Positions 35,407 through 43,052 of a DNA stretch of 64,000 bases are shown here, piece after piece. The notes under the pieces are model-generated. The model worked only from the letters and a program-made list of their open reading frames with translations. It was not told where the DNA came from and did not search any database. This stretch comes from Sphingomonas sp. Leaf208 (lineage in GTDB: Bacteria; Pseudomonadota; Alphaproteobacteria; Sphingomonadales; Sphingomonadaceae): contig NZ_LMKH01000001.1 in the NCBI RefSeq assembly GCF_001421415.1, positions 248,001-312,000 on the forward strand. The letters are read 5' to 3'. Position 1 is the stretch's first letter; each line of letters begins with the position of its first letter. Both the position numbers and the translations under genes were made by a program.

Positions 35407-36941
35407 GCGGACTCCTTCGAATGCGCCCAATATTCGTCGCGGAGCAGGCGCTTGTAGAGCTTGCCCGTCTCGTGCCGCGGCAGCGTCTCGCGGAAATCGA
35501 TCCGGCGCGGCGCCTTCACATGGCTGAGGTTCGCGCGGGCGAAGGCGCTGAGTTCGGCGGCGAGCTGCACGCGGTCTTCGGACGGGTCGGCAGGGCAGAC
35601 GATCGCCACCACCTGCTCGCCCATCTCGTCGTCGGGCGCGCCGATCACCGCGACGTCGGCAACTTTTGGGTGGGTGACGAGGAGGTTCTCGATTTCGGCC
35701 GGATAGATGTTGACGCCGCCCGAGATGATCATGAAGCTCTTGCGGTCGGTGAGGTAGAGATAGCCCTCTTCGTCGAGCCAGCCGACGTCGCCGAGCGTCG
35801 TCCAGCCGTGTGCGTTGGCGGCTTCCGCGGTCTTGGCGGGGTCGTTGTGATATTCGAACGCGCCGCCGCCCGCGAAATACACGTCGCCTTCGGCACGCGG
35901 TGGCAATGCGTTGCCATCCTCATCGCAGATCATCGTCTGCGCGGTAAGATTGCGGCCGACCGAACCCTGGTGCGTTAGCCATTCCGCGCTGGAGATCGCG
36001 CAGAACCCGTTGCCTTCGGTACCGGCGTAATATTCGCCGATGATCGGCCCCCACCAGTCGATCATCGCCTGCTTGACCGGGAGCGGGCAGGGGGCCGCGG
36101 CGTGCCATACCGCCTTCAACGACGATACGTCGTAGCGCGCGCGGACTTCGGGCGGCAGTTTGAGCAGGCGGATGAAGTGCGTCGGTACCCATTGCGCATG
36201 CGTGACGTGGAACCGTTCGATTGCGGCAAGCGCGGCTTCCGGGTCGAAATGCTCCATCACGACGACGGTGCCACCAACCTGATGCACCGCCATCGACCAG
36301 CGCAGTGGCGCCGCGTGATAGAGCGGCGCGGGCGAGAGATAGACCATCTCGGGCGTGAACCCGTACAGCCCCTTGCCGAGCATCACGAGGGGCGAGACGT
36401 TGGTGCCGAACGGCTCGTCCGACAGCGCGTGCTTAACGCCCTTCGGCTTGCCGGTGGTGCCCGACGAATAGAGCAGGATACCGCCGGGCGAGGGATCGGC
36501 AATGGGCGTGGCGGGTTTCGCGTCGCGCACCGCTTCGTAGGACGCGTATCCGTCGATCGCGCCGTCGACGACGTAGCGGCGCACGTCGTCGAGCATCGGA
36601 ACCAAGGCCGCTGCCACCTCTGTGCAACCCTTGCTCGCGATCAGCACGCGGCAGTCGCCATCTCCGATGATGTACGCTGCCTCTGCCGCGGTCAGTTTCG
36701 ACGAGAGGCACGTGCAATAGACGCCGGTGCGTTCGGCAGCCCACATCACCTCCAGATAGCGCGGCGAATTGTCCATCAGCACCGCGATGCCCTCGCCGCG
36801 CTTCAGCCCGAGCGACCGAAACAGATGCGCGCCCTGGTTCGCCCGTTCGTCGAGGTCGCGATACGTCACCGTCTCGCCCGTCGCCGCCATGATATAGGCG
36901 GGTTTCTCGGGGGTCGTCAGCGCGTGCGCGACGGGATGCAT
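35403..36941 (-). CDS. Acyl-CoA synthetase (ANL superfamily)
   Basis: A 512-residue adenylate-forming ligase that would activate the pathway's carboxylic acid to its CoA thioester. P-loop LLYSSGTTGKPKGVKH (about 160-175), GEYYAGTEGNGF, TLGDVGWLDEEGYLYLTDR and a C-terminal lysine segment RHETGKLYKRLLRDEYW are present. The start MHPVAHALTTPEKPAYI is set by a TGATG overlap with the thiolase stop. Its similarity is closer to the cyclohexane/steroid-type CoA ligases (FadD17/FadD19-like) than to FadD, by the FAISS and GEYY region, but I cannot run a tree. Second gene of the operon. Confidence 0.9.
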   Translation of the reverse strand: MHPVAHALTTPEKPAYIMAATGETVTYRDLDERANQGAHLFRSLGLKRGEGIAVLMDNSPRYLEVMWAAERTGVYCTCLSSKLTAAEAAYIIGDGDCRVLIASKGCTEVAAALVPMLDDVRRYVVDGAIDGYASYEAVRDAKPATPIADPSPGGILLYSSGTTGKPKGVKHALSDEPFGTNVSPLVMLGKGLYGFTPEMVYLSPAPLYHAAPLRWSMAVHQVGGTVVVMEHFDPEAALAAIERFHVTHAQWVPTHFIRLLKLPPEVRARYDVSSLKAVWHAAAPCPLPVKQAMIDWWGPIIGEYYAGTEGNGFCAISSAEWLTHQGSVGRNLTAQTMICDEDGNALPPRAEGDVYFAGGGAFEYHNDPAKTAEAANAHGWTTLGDVGWLDEEGYLYLTDRKSFMIISGGVNIYPAEIENLLVTHPKVADVAVIGAPDDEMGEQVVAIVCPADPSEDRVQLAAELSAFARANLSHVKAPRRIDFRETLPRHETGKLYKRLLRDEYWAHSKESA

Positions 36942-38194
36942 CAGACGCGCTCGATGATGATCGCCGGCGCCATCCCGCCGCCCGCGCACATCGTCACGAG
37001 CCCGCGCTTCAGGTCACGGCGTTCGAGCTCGTCCAATATCGTGCCGATCAGGATCGCCCCGGTCGCGCCGATCGGATGGCCGAGCGCGATCGACCCGCCG
37101 TTGACGTTCACCTTGTCGCGGTCGAGCTTCAGGTCGCGGATGAACTTCTCCGCGACCACCGCGAACGCCTCGTTGATCTCCCACAGGTCGATATCGTCGA
37201 CCGTCAGCCCGGCCTTCGCCAGCACCTTTCGCGCCGCGGGAACGGGGGCGTTGAGCATCAGCGTCGGATCGTCGCCCATGTTCGCCATCGCGACGATCCG
37301 CGCGCGAGGCTTCAGCCCGTGCTTGGCGGCATAATCGGCGCTTGCAAGCAGCACGGCGGCGGCGCCATCGACCACGCCCGACGAATTGCCGGCATGATGA
37401 ACGTGCGCGATTTCGAGGCCGGGATAGCGGCGGTTGATCTGCTTGCGATACGTCGTGCCCTTGTCGTCGAGCGGTATGTCGGCGATCCCGGCGAACGAAG
37501 GGCGCAGCGCGGCGAGCCCCTCGGCGGTGGTGTCGGGCCGTGGATATTCGTCCTTTTCGAGCACCAGTGCGCCGGTATCGTCGGTGACGGGGACGAGGCT
37601 GCGATCGAACCGCCCTTCCGCGATCGCCACCGCAGCGCGGCGCTGGCTTTCGAGCCCGAGCGCTTCGAGCGTTTCGCGGTCGATCCCCTCGATACTGGCG
37701 ATCGCGTCGGCGCAGATGCCCTGGTTCGATTGCGGATGCGCCGCGTCTAGCCGTGCGTTGCCCGAACCGATCCCGAGCGGGCGCTTGCCCGCCGCCATGT
37801 CGTCCTGCATCATCGTCGTGGTCAGCGACATCATCTCGGTGCCGCCAGCGATCACGAGGTCTTCCATCCCGCTCATGATCTGCGCCGCGGCGAAGTTTAC
37901 CGCCGTAATCCCACCGCCGCAGAACCGGTCGAGTGTCGTCCCGCTCGCCTTCACGTCATACCCCGCATCGAGCGCCGCCATCCGCCCGAGATCGCCGCTC
38001 TGCTCGCCGCGCTGAGTCGAGGTCGACCAGATGATGTCGTCGACATCGGCGGTATCTAGCTTGTTTCGCTCGGCAATCGCCTTCAGGACGGTCGCGGCGA
38101 GATGTTGGGGGTGCATGTGCGCAAGCGCGCCCTTGCCGGTCATGCCGATACCGCGCGGGGTACGGACGGCGTCGATGATCAGTGCCTCGGCCAC
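36941..38194 (-). CDS. Acetyl-CoA acetyltransferase (thiolase) of the catabolic operon
   Basis: A 417-residue thiolase and first gene of the six-gene minus-strand operon. Catalytic motifs are LDRFCGGGITAV (nucleophile Cys), NEAFAVVAEKF, GHPIGATGAILIG (His) and TMCAGGGMAPA (second Cys). The start is a GTG at 38194, backed by AGGAG six bases upstream; an in-frame ATG at 38212 would include that ribosome site and is less likely. It would cleave the 3-ketoacyl-CoA at the end of the beta-oxidation cycle. A candidate TetR operator lies 75 bp upstream. Confidence 0.92.
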   Translation of the reverse strand: MAEALIIDAVRTPRGIGMTGKGALAHMHPQHLAATVLKAIAERNKLDTADVDDIIWSTSTQRGEQSGDLGRMAALDAGYDVKASGTTLDRFCGGGITAVNFAAAQIMSGMEDLVIAGGTEMMSLTTTMMQDDMAAGKRPLGIGSGNARLDAAHPQSNQGICADAIASIEGIDRETLEALGLESQRRAAVAIAEGRFDRSLVPVTDDTGALVLEKDEYPRPDTTAEGLAALRPSFAGIADIPLDDKGTTYRKQINRRYPGLEIAHVHHAGNSSGVVDGAAAVLLASADYAAKHGLKPRARIVAMANMGDDPTLMLNAPVPAARKVLAKAGLTVDDIDLWEINEAFAVVAEKFIRDLKLDRDKVNVNGGSIALGHPIGATGAILIGTILDELERRDLKRGLVTMCAGGGMAPAIIIERV

Positions 38195-38268
38195 ATCGCT
38201 CTCCTGTTGCACCCGCCGGTTCGGTCGTGGTGCCTGATGCCGGATTGCGTCCGGCTTCGGTACGACGT

Positions 38269-38281
38269 AACATTCGTTATG
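38269..38281. promoter_or_regulatory. Candidate TetR operator, copy 1
   Basis: AACATTCGTTATG, with an inner dyad TAAC-ATTC-GTTA. It lies between the divergent thiolase operon and the TetR gene and includes the TetR gene's first ATG, which suggests autorepression. A near-identical site at 41580-41592 (12 of 13 bases) lies in the SDR/P450 gap. Confidence 0.6.
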
Positions 38282-38863
38282 GGGAATGGCTTGTCAAGCA
38301 GGGTATTGTTGGAAGACGGGGCGGCACCACGCGCAGATCTGGCGCCGCGCGACTGGTTGGAAATCGGCTTGCAGTTGCTGAAGAATGGCGGGCTCCGCGC
38401 GCTGAAGCTTCGCGGCCTGGCGCAGGCGCTTGGTGCGTCAACGGGAAGCTTCTACCATCATTTCAAAGACTTCGATGGATATCATGCGGCACTCGCGGGG
38501 TATTTCGTCGAGGCGCATATCGATCCGTTGATCGTCACGCTGTCCGCCTCGGAGCTTCCACCGGTCGAGCGGATCCGCGCATTCGCGGATCATGTTCGCG
38601 ACCACGACATGGCGCAGCTGGCCTTGGCGATGCGGGCCTGGGCGAAAAGCGACGCGCGGGTGGCCGCGGCGATCCGCGAGCATGACGACACGGTGATGGC
38701 GTTCCTCGTCGAGCAGCTCGTTGCGCATGGCTTCGAGCCTGCCGAGGCGGGGATTCGCAGCTATGCGCTGTTGGCGATCGGCCTCAGTCAGGTCCATGCC
38801 GCCGAAGGGATTGAGCGCAGCGTCGTTCGAGAGGGATTGCTGACACTGCTGTGCGAGCGCTAG
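38279..38863 (+). CDS. TetR-family transcriptional regulator
   Basis: A 194-residue repressor with an N-terminal DNA-binding domain: APRDWLEIGLQLLKNGGLRALKLRGLAQALGASTGSFYHHFKDFDGY (about residues 22-69), with the recognition helix at LGASTGSFYHHF. The C-terminal ligand domain is all helical. The start is uncertain: ATG 38279 has no ribosome site and lies inside the candidate operator. It may be leaderless, or a downstream TTG (38291 or 38306/38309) may be used. It is divergent from the acyl-CoA operon and most likely represses it, with a CoA thioester or pathway acid as inducer (inference). Confidence 0.88.
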   Translation: MGNGLSSRVLLEDGAAPRADLAPRDWLEIGLQLLKNGGLRALKLRGLAQALGASTGSFYHHFKDFDGYHAALAGYFVEAHIDPLIVTLSASELPPVERIRAFADHVRDHDMAQLALAMRAWAKSDARVAAAIREHDDTVMAFLVEQLVAHGFEPAEAGIRSYALLAIGLSQVHAAEGIERSVVREGLLTLLCER

Positions 38864-38920
38864 CGTAGTGGACTGACGCGACTCCGTAAAAAAGCGGAGC
38901 GCGAACAAGAGGATGCGGGC

Positions 38921-40540
38921 ATGCAGACGTATGACTACGTAATTATCGGCGCGGGCTCGGCCGGCTGCGTGCTCGCCGCGCGACTGACCGAGGATCCGGC
39001 GGTGAGCGTGCTGCTACTCGAGGCGGGCGGACGCAACGACGGCGTGCTGGTGCGAATGCCCGCGGGCGTCGGCGAACTCATCAAGAGCAAGAACGCGAGC
39101 AACTGGGGCTTTTCGACCGAGCCCGAGCCGCATCTCGACAACCGTCGCCTGTGGTGGCCACGCGGCAAGGGGCTGGGCGGCAGTTCGTCGATCAACGGCA
39201 TGATCTACACGCGGGGCCATCCGCAGGACTATGACGAGTGGCGGCAGATGGGCTTGCCCGGCTGGTCGTTCGACGACGTGCTGCCGTATTTCAGGCGGCT
39301 TGAGGGGCATCATCGCGGCGAGTGCGACCTGCATGGCGGCAGCGGGCCGCTGACGATCTCGGGCGGCGAGTCCGACAGCCCGTTTTACGACGCGCTGGTC
39401 GAGGCGGGACGGCAGGCGGGCTATCCGGTGACCGAGGATTTCAACGGCGCGAGCCAGGAGGGCTTCGGGCGCTACGACCTGACCGTCGCGGACGGGAAGC
39501 GCTGGAGCACCGCGGCGGCGTATCTGCGCCCGGTATTGTCGCGGCGCAACCTGACCTGCGTCACCGGCGCGCGGACGACGCGGATCCGGATCGACAAGGG
39601 ACGTGCGACCGGCGTCGATTACGTGCTCGACAAAGGTGCGCGCGCGGAGTCGGTGACCGCCACGCGCGAAGTGCTGCTATGCGCGGGCGCGGTGCAGTCG
39701 CCGCATATCCTTCAGCTATCGGGGATCGGCGATCCGGACCGGCTGACCGCGGCGGGTGTCGGCGTGGTGCACGCGCTGCCCGGCGTCGGCGAGAATTTGC
39801 AGGACCATCTCGATGTCGTGATGAACTGGAAATCGCGCGGGCTGCGCACCGGCTATGCGATGACCAAGGGCGTCGGGATGATCGGCGTAGGGCTCAATTA
39901 CCTGTTGCGCGGCAAGGGCGCGGGGCGGCAGCAGTTCCTCGAAGCGGGTGCGTTCGTGTCGTCGCGCGAGGGGCTGTCGCGGCCCGACGTGCAGATCCAC
40001 GCAGTGCTCGCGATCATGCAGGATCACGGCAAGGTGAAGGCAACCGAGGACGGCTTCACGCTGCATCTCTGCCAGTTGCGGCCGCAGAGTCGCGGACGGA
40101 TCGGGTTGCGCTCCGCCGATCCGTTCGCCGATCCGACGATCGTCGCGAACTATCTCGCGACCGCGGAGGATCGCCGAGTGATGCGGGCCTGTGTCGGGAT
40201 CGGTCGCGATGTCGCGCGGCAGGCGGCGCTCGATCCATACCGGGCGGGGGAGTTGTCGCCGGGCGAGGACGTCCGCACCGACGACGAGATCGACGCCTGG
40301 GTAAGGCGGACGGCTGAGACGATCTACCACCCGGTGGGGACGTGCAAGATGGGGACCGCGGACGATAAGCTGGCGGTGGTCGATGCGACGTTGGCGGTGC
40401 GCGGCTTGCAGGGACTGAGGGTGGTGGATGCGTCGGTGATGCCGACGCTGATCGGATCGAACACCAACGCGCCGACGATCATGATCGCGGAAAAGGCAGC
40501 GGACATGATCAAGGGACGGCAGTTGGCGCGCGCGGCTTGA
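38921..40540 (+). CDS. GMC-family oxidoreductase (alcohol/choline dehydrogenase-like)
   Basis: A 539-residue FAD-dependent alcohol oxidoreductase. The N-terminal FAD site reads YVIIGAGSAGCVLAARL (about 5-21). GMC signature 1 is GKGLGGSSSINGMIYTRGHP, signature 2 is CAGAVQSPHILQLSGIGD, and the catalytic His lies in ETIYHPVGTCKMG with the C-terminal GSNTNAPTIMIAEKAADMI. Members oxidise primary alcohols to aldehydes. It is 57 bp after the TetR gene on the same strand. With the P450 and aldehyde dehydrogenase of the region it would form the alcohol-to-acid step, which is inference from context. Confidence 0.92.
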   Translation: MQTYDYVIIGAGSAGCVLAARLTEDPAVSVLLLEAGGRNDGVLVRMPAGVGELIKSKNASNWGFSTEPEPHLDNRRLWWPRGKGLGGSSSINGMIYTRGHPQDYDEWRQMGLPGWSFDDVLPYFRRLEGHHRGECDLHGGSGPLTISGGESDSPFYDALVEAGRQAGYPVTEDFNGASQEGFGRYDLTVADGKRWSTAAAYLRPVLSRRNLTCVTGARTTRIRIDKGRATGVDYVLDKGARAESVTATREVLLCAGAVQSPHILQLSGIGDPDRLTAAGVGVVHALPGVGENLQDHLDVVMNWKSRGLRTGYAMTKGVGMIGVGLNYLLRGKGAGRQQFLEAGAFVSSREGLSRPDVQIHAVLAIMQDHGKVKATEDGFTLHLCQLRPQSRGRIGLRSADPFADPTIVANYLATAEDRRVMRACVGIGRDVARQAALDPYRAGELSPGEDVRTDDEIDAWVRRTAETIYHPVGTCKMGTADDKLAVVDATLAVRGLQGLRVVDASVMPTLIGSNTNAPTIMIAEKAADMIKGRQLARAA

Positions 40541-40558
40541 GGGCGGTCGGTATTTGCA

Positions 40559-40682
40559 TCCTCCCCCGCCAGGGGGAGGTGGCACCGCAGGTGACGGAGG
40601 GGGAGGACACGGAGCCGGCGTTTCGCTTTCCTCCCCCTCCGTCTGGCGAGCGCCAGCCACCTCCCCCTGGCGGGGGAGGATT
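40559..40682. repeat. Dispersed inverted-repeat element, copy D
   Basis: Same family as 836-958, with intact outer arms (CCTCCCCCGCCAGGGGGAGG and inverse) and inner arms (GACGGAGGGGGAGGACACGG and inverse). It lies between the convergent GMC oxidoreductase and SDR genes, 19 bp after the GMC stop. Confidence 0.85.
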
Positions 40683-40755
40683 AGCAGGTCGCGTTCACCT
40701 GGACGGAACGTTTTGACCCTTTGCCGCCTTTGGCGTGGAAGGGGGGCGGTCTATC

Positions 40756-41535
40756 TCACCGCGGCGCCATCCGGATCGCGCCATCCAGACGCACATCCTC
40801 CCCATTAAAATACCCACACTCGATCATCGTCAGCGCCAGCGCCGCAAACTCCTCGGGCCGGCCCAGCCGCTTCGGAAACGGCACAGAAGCCGCCAGCGCA
40901 TCGCGCACCTGCTGCGGCGCGGCGGCCAGCAAAGGCGTGTCGAAAATCCCCGGCAGGATCGTATTCACCCGGATCCCCTCGCTCATCAGATCGCGCGCGA
41001 TCGGCAGGGTCATGCCGACCACCCCCGCCTTCGAGGCCGAATAGGCGGCTTGCCCCATCTGGCCGTCCTCCGCCGCAGCACTCGCGGTGTTGACGATCGC
41101 CCCACGCTCGCCGTCGTCGCCAGGCTCGAGCGTCAGCATCCCCGCCGCCGACTTCGCGAGACAACGGAACGTGCCGACGAGATTGATCTGGATGATCCGA
41201 TCAAACGCATCGAGCGGAAAATGCTTGATCGATCCATCCTGCTTCGATCGTCCCGCGGTCTTTGCCGCATTGCCCGTGCCCGCGCAATTGACCAGGATCC
41301 GCTCCTGGCCGTGCGCCGTGCGCGCCGCTGCGAACCCAGCATCGACGCTGTCGTCGGACGTGACATCGACCTTGCAGAACAGCCCGCCAATCTCGTCCGC
41401 GAGCGCTTCCCCCTTGTCCGCCTGCAGGTCGAAGATCGCCACTTTCACCCCCTTGGCGGCCAGCGCGCGCGCCGTGGCGGCACCCAGGCCCGACGCGCCG
41501 CCGGTCACGACGGCAGCAGTGTTTGCGAGGTCCAT
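40756..41535 (-). CDS. SDR-family 3-hydroxyacyl-CoA dehydrogenase-like protein
   Basis: A 259-residue short-chain dehydrogenase. The cofactor motif is TGGASGLG (11-18) and the acidic residue in IFDLQAD (Asp36) predicts NAD. The NCAG motif is present, and the catalytic residues are Ser152, Tyr165 and Lys169 (YSASK). The overall sequence resembles type II 3-hydroxyacyl-CoA dehydrogenases (17-beta-HSD10-like), including the insertion near residues 90-105 (TAGRSKQDGSIKHFPLDAF). It is divergent from the P450 gene with a candidate TetR operator between. It could provide the 3-hydroxyacyl-CoA dehydrogenase step missing from the main operon. Confidence 0.92.
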   Translation of the reverse strand: MDLANTAAVVTGGASGLGAATARALAAKGVKVAIFDLQADKGEALADEIGGLFCKVDVTSDDSVDAGFAAARTAHGQERILVNCAGTGNAAKTAGRSKQDGSIKHFPLDAFDRIIQINLVGTFRCLAKSAAGMLTLEPGDDGERGAIVNTASAAAEDGQMGQAAYSASKAGVVGMTLPIARDLMSEGIRVNTILPGIFDTPLLAAAPQQVRDALAASVPFPKRLGRPEEFAALALTMIECGYFNGEDVRLDGAIRMAPR

Positions 41536-41579
41536 GCATCTCTCCTGTCAAAGCCCTGGGATCCGCGCCCCGGTTGCAG

Positions 41580-41592
41580 AACATTAGTTATG
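41580..41592. promoter_or_regulatory. Candidate TetR operator, copy 2
   Basis: AACATTAGTTATG, matching copy 1 at 12 of 13 bases. It lies 45 bp upstream of the SDR start and 48 bp upstream of the P450 start, so one bound dimer could control both. Confidence 0.6.
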
Positions 41593-41639
41593 CCGGTATT
41601 CGAGGCTTGCCAAGCCGGCATGTCGCTGAGGATCCGACG

Positions 41640-43010
41640 ATGAGCCACGCCATGTTGCAGAACGCCAGCCCGCACTGGCTTCCGCGCCAGCCCAAGGGTG
41701 CGCTCGATCATATTCCGGGGAGCAACGGCCTGCCGTTCGTCGGCAACACGTTCAAGTTGCTGGCCGATCCGATCGCGTTCTCGGAAGGCATGGCGGCGCG
41801 GTACGGCCCGATCTATCGCAATCGCGCGCTCGGCGGGACCGGCGTCAACCTCCTCGGTCCCGATGCGAACGAACTGGTGCTGTTCGATCGCGACAAGATC
41901 TTCTCGTCCGAACAGGGCTGGGGGCCGCTCCTCAACATGCTGTTCCCGCGCGGCCTGATGCTGATGGATTTCGACAAGCACCGCGCCGACCGCAAGGCGT
42001 TGTTGGTTGCGTTCAAGCCGGAACCGATGCGGCATTATGCGACCGAACTCGATGACGGGATCGAGTCCGCGATCGGCGGCTGGGCCGGGCAGACCTTGCG
42101 CTTCTACGATGTGGTGAAGAAGCTCACGCTCGATCTCGCCGCGACCAGCTTCCTTGGCGTGCCGCTCGGCGCGGAGGCGGACCGGATCAACCAGGCGTTC
42201 GTCGACGAGGTGCAGGCGAGCGTCTCGCCGATCCGCAAGCCCTGGCCCGGCACACAGATGCGCAAGGGCGTGCGTGCCCGCGCCTATCTGGTCGACTTCT
42301 TCGAGCGCGAGATCCCCGCGCGGCGGAGCGGCGACGGCCAGGATTTCTTCTCGCAATTCTGTCGCACGACCGATGACGACGGCGCGCCGCTGAGCGCGCT
42401 GGCGATCGCCGACCACATGAATTTCCTGATGATGGCCGCGCACGACACGATCACCTCGTCCGCGACCAGCCTGGTCATGCTGCTCGCGCGCAACTCGGAA
42501 TGGCAGGAGCGGCTACGCGAAGAGGTCGCTGCGCTCGACCCAGACGTGCCGCTGACCGAGCAGCTCGATCGGCTCGTCCTCACCGAATACGCGTTCAAGG
42601 AATCGCTGCGGATGATGCCGCCCGTCCCGTCGATCCCACGCCGCGCGCTCAAGGATTTCAGCTTCGGTGGTTTCGATATCCCCGCAGGTACGAGCGTCAA
42701 CACCGCCATCACCTATACGCACCGAATGGCGGAGCACTGGCCCGATCCCGACAGGTTCGACCCGTTCCGCTTCACGCCCGAGGCGTCGAAGGGCCGCCAC
42801 CGGTTCGCGTGGGTGCCGTTCGGCGGCGGCGCACACATGTGCATCGGCTTGCACTTCGCGACGATGCAGATGCGGCTGCTGATCGCGCATCTGCTCACGC
42901 GCTACCGGATCGAGGCGGCGGCGGGCAGCGGCGACGCGTGGCAGGTCTTCCCGATCCCGCGGCCGAAGGATGGTTTGCCGGTTACGTTCGTACCGCTTGC
43001 CACCCCGTAA
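41640..43010 (+). CDS. Cytochrome P450
   Basis: A 456-residue soluble heme monooxygenase. The I-helix has A267-HDT (MMAAHDTITSS), the K-helix ExxR is E321-SLR, and the heme-thiolate loop is FGGGAHMCIG with Cys401. The sequence around the I-helix and the long B-C region resemble the CYP120/CYP51-like branch more than the CYP153 alkane hydroxylases. No ferredoxin or reductase gene is nearby. The start follows GAGG by about 8 bases. It is under the same candidate operator as the SDR gene and would carry out the first hydroxylation of the catabolic substrate (inference). Confidence 0.93.
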   Translation: MSHAMLQNASPHWLPRQPKGALDHIPGSNGLPFVGNTFKLLADPIAFSEGMAARYGPIYRNRALGGTGVNLLGPDANELVLFDRDKIFSSEQGWGPLLNMLFPRGLMLMDFDKHRADRKALLVAFKPEPMRHYATELDDGIESAIGGWAGQTLRFYDVVKKLTLDLAATSFLGVPLGAEADRINQAFVDEVQASVSPIRKPWPGTQMRKGVRARAYLVDFFEREIPARRSGDGQDFFSQFCRTTDDDGAPLSALAIADHMNFLMMAAHDTITSSATSLVMLLARNSEWQERLREEVAALDPDVPLTEQLDRLVLTEYAFKESLRMMPPVPSIPRRALKDFSFGGFDIPAGTSVNTAITYTHRMAEHWPDPDRFDPFRFTPEASKGRHRFAWVPFGGGAHMCIGLHFATMQMRLLIAHLLTRYRIEAAAGSGDAWQVFPIPRPKDGLPVTFVPLATP

Positions 43011-43052
43011 TAGTGTGTCATCCTCGCGCGGTTCATTCGAAGGAGCCGTTCG

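Noticed and set aside
38882..38899. Short CTCCG/CGGAG hairpin before the GMC gene as a terminator
   Set aside because: The stem is only 5 bp and lies just upstream of a gene on the same strand; too weak to call.
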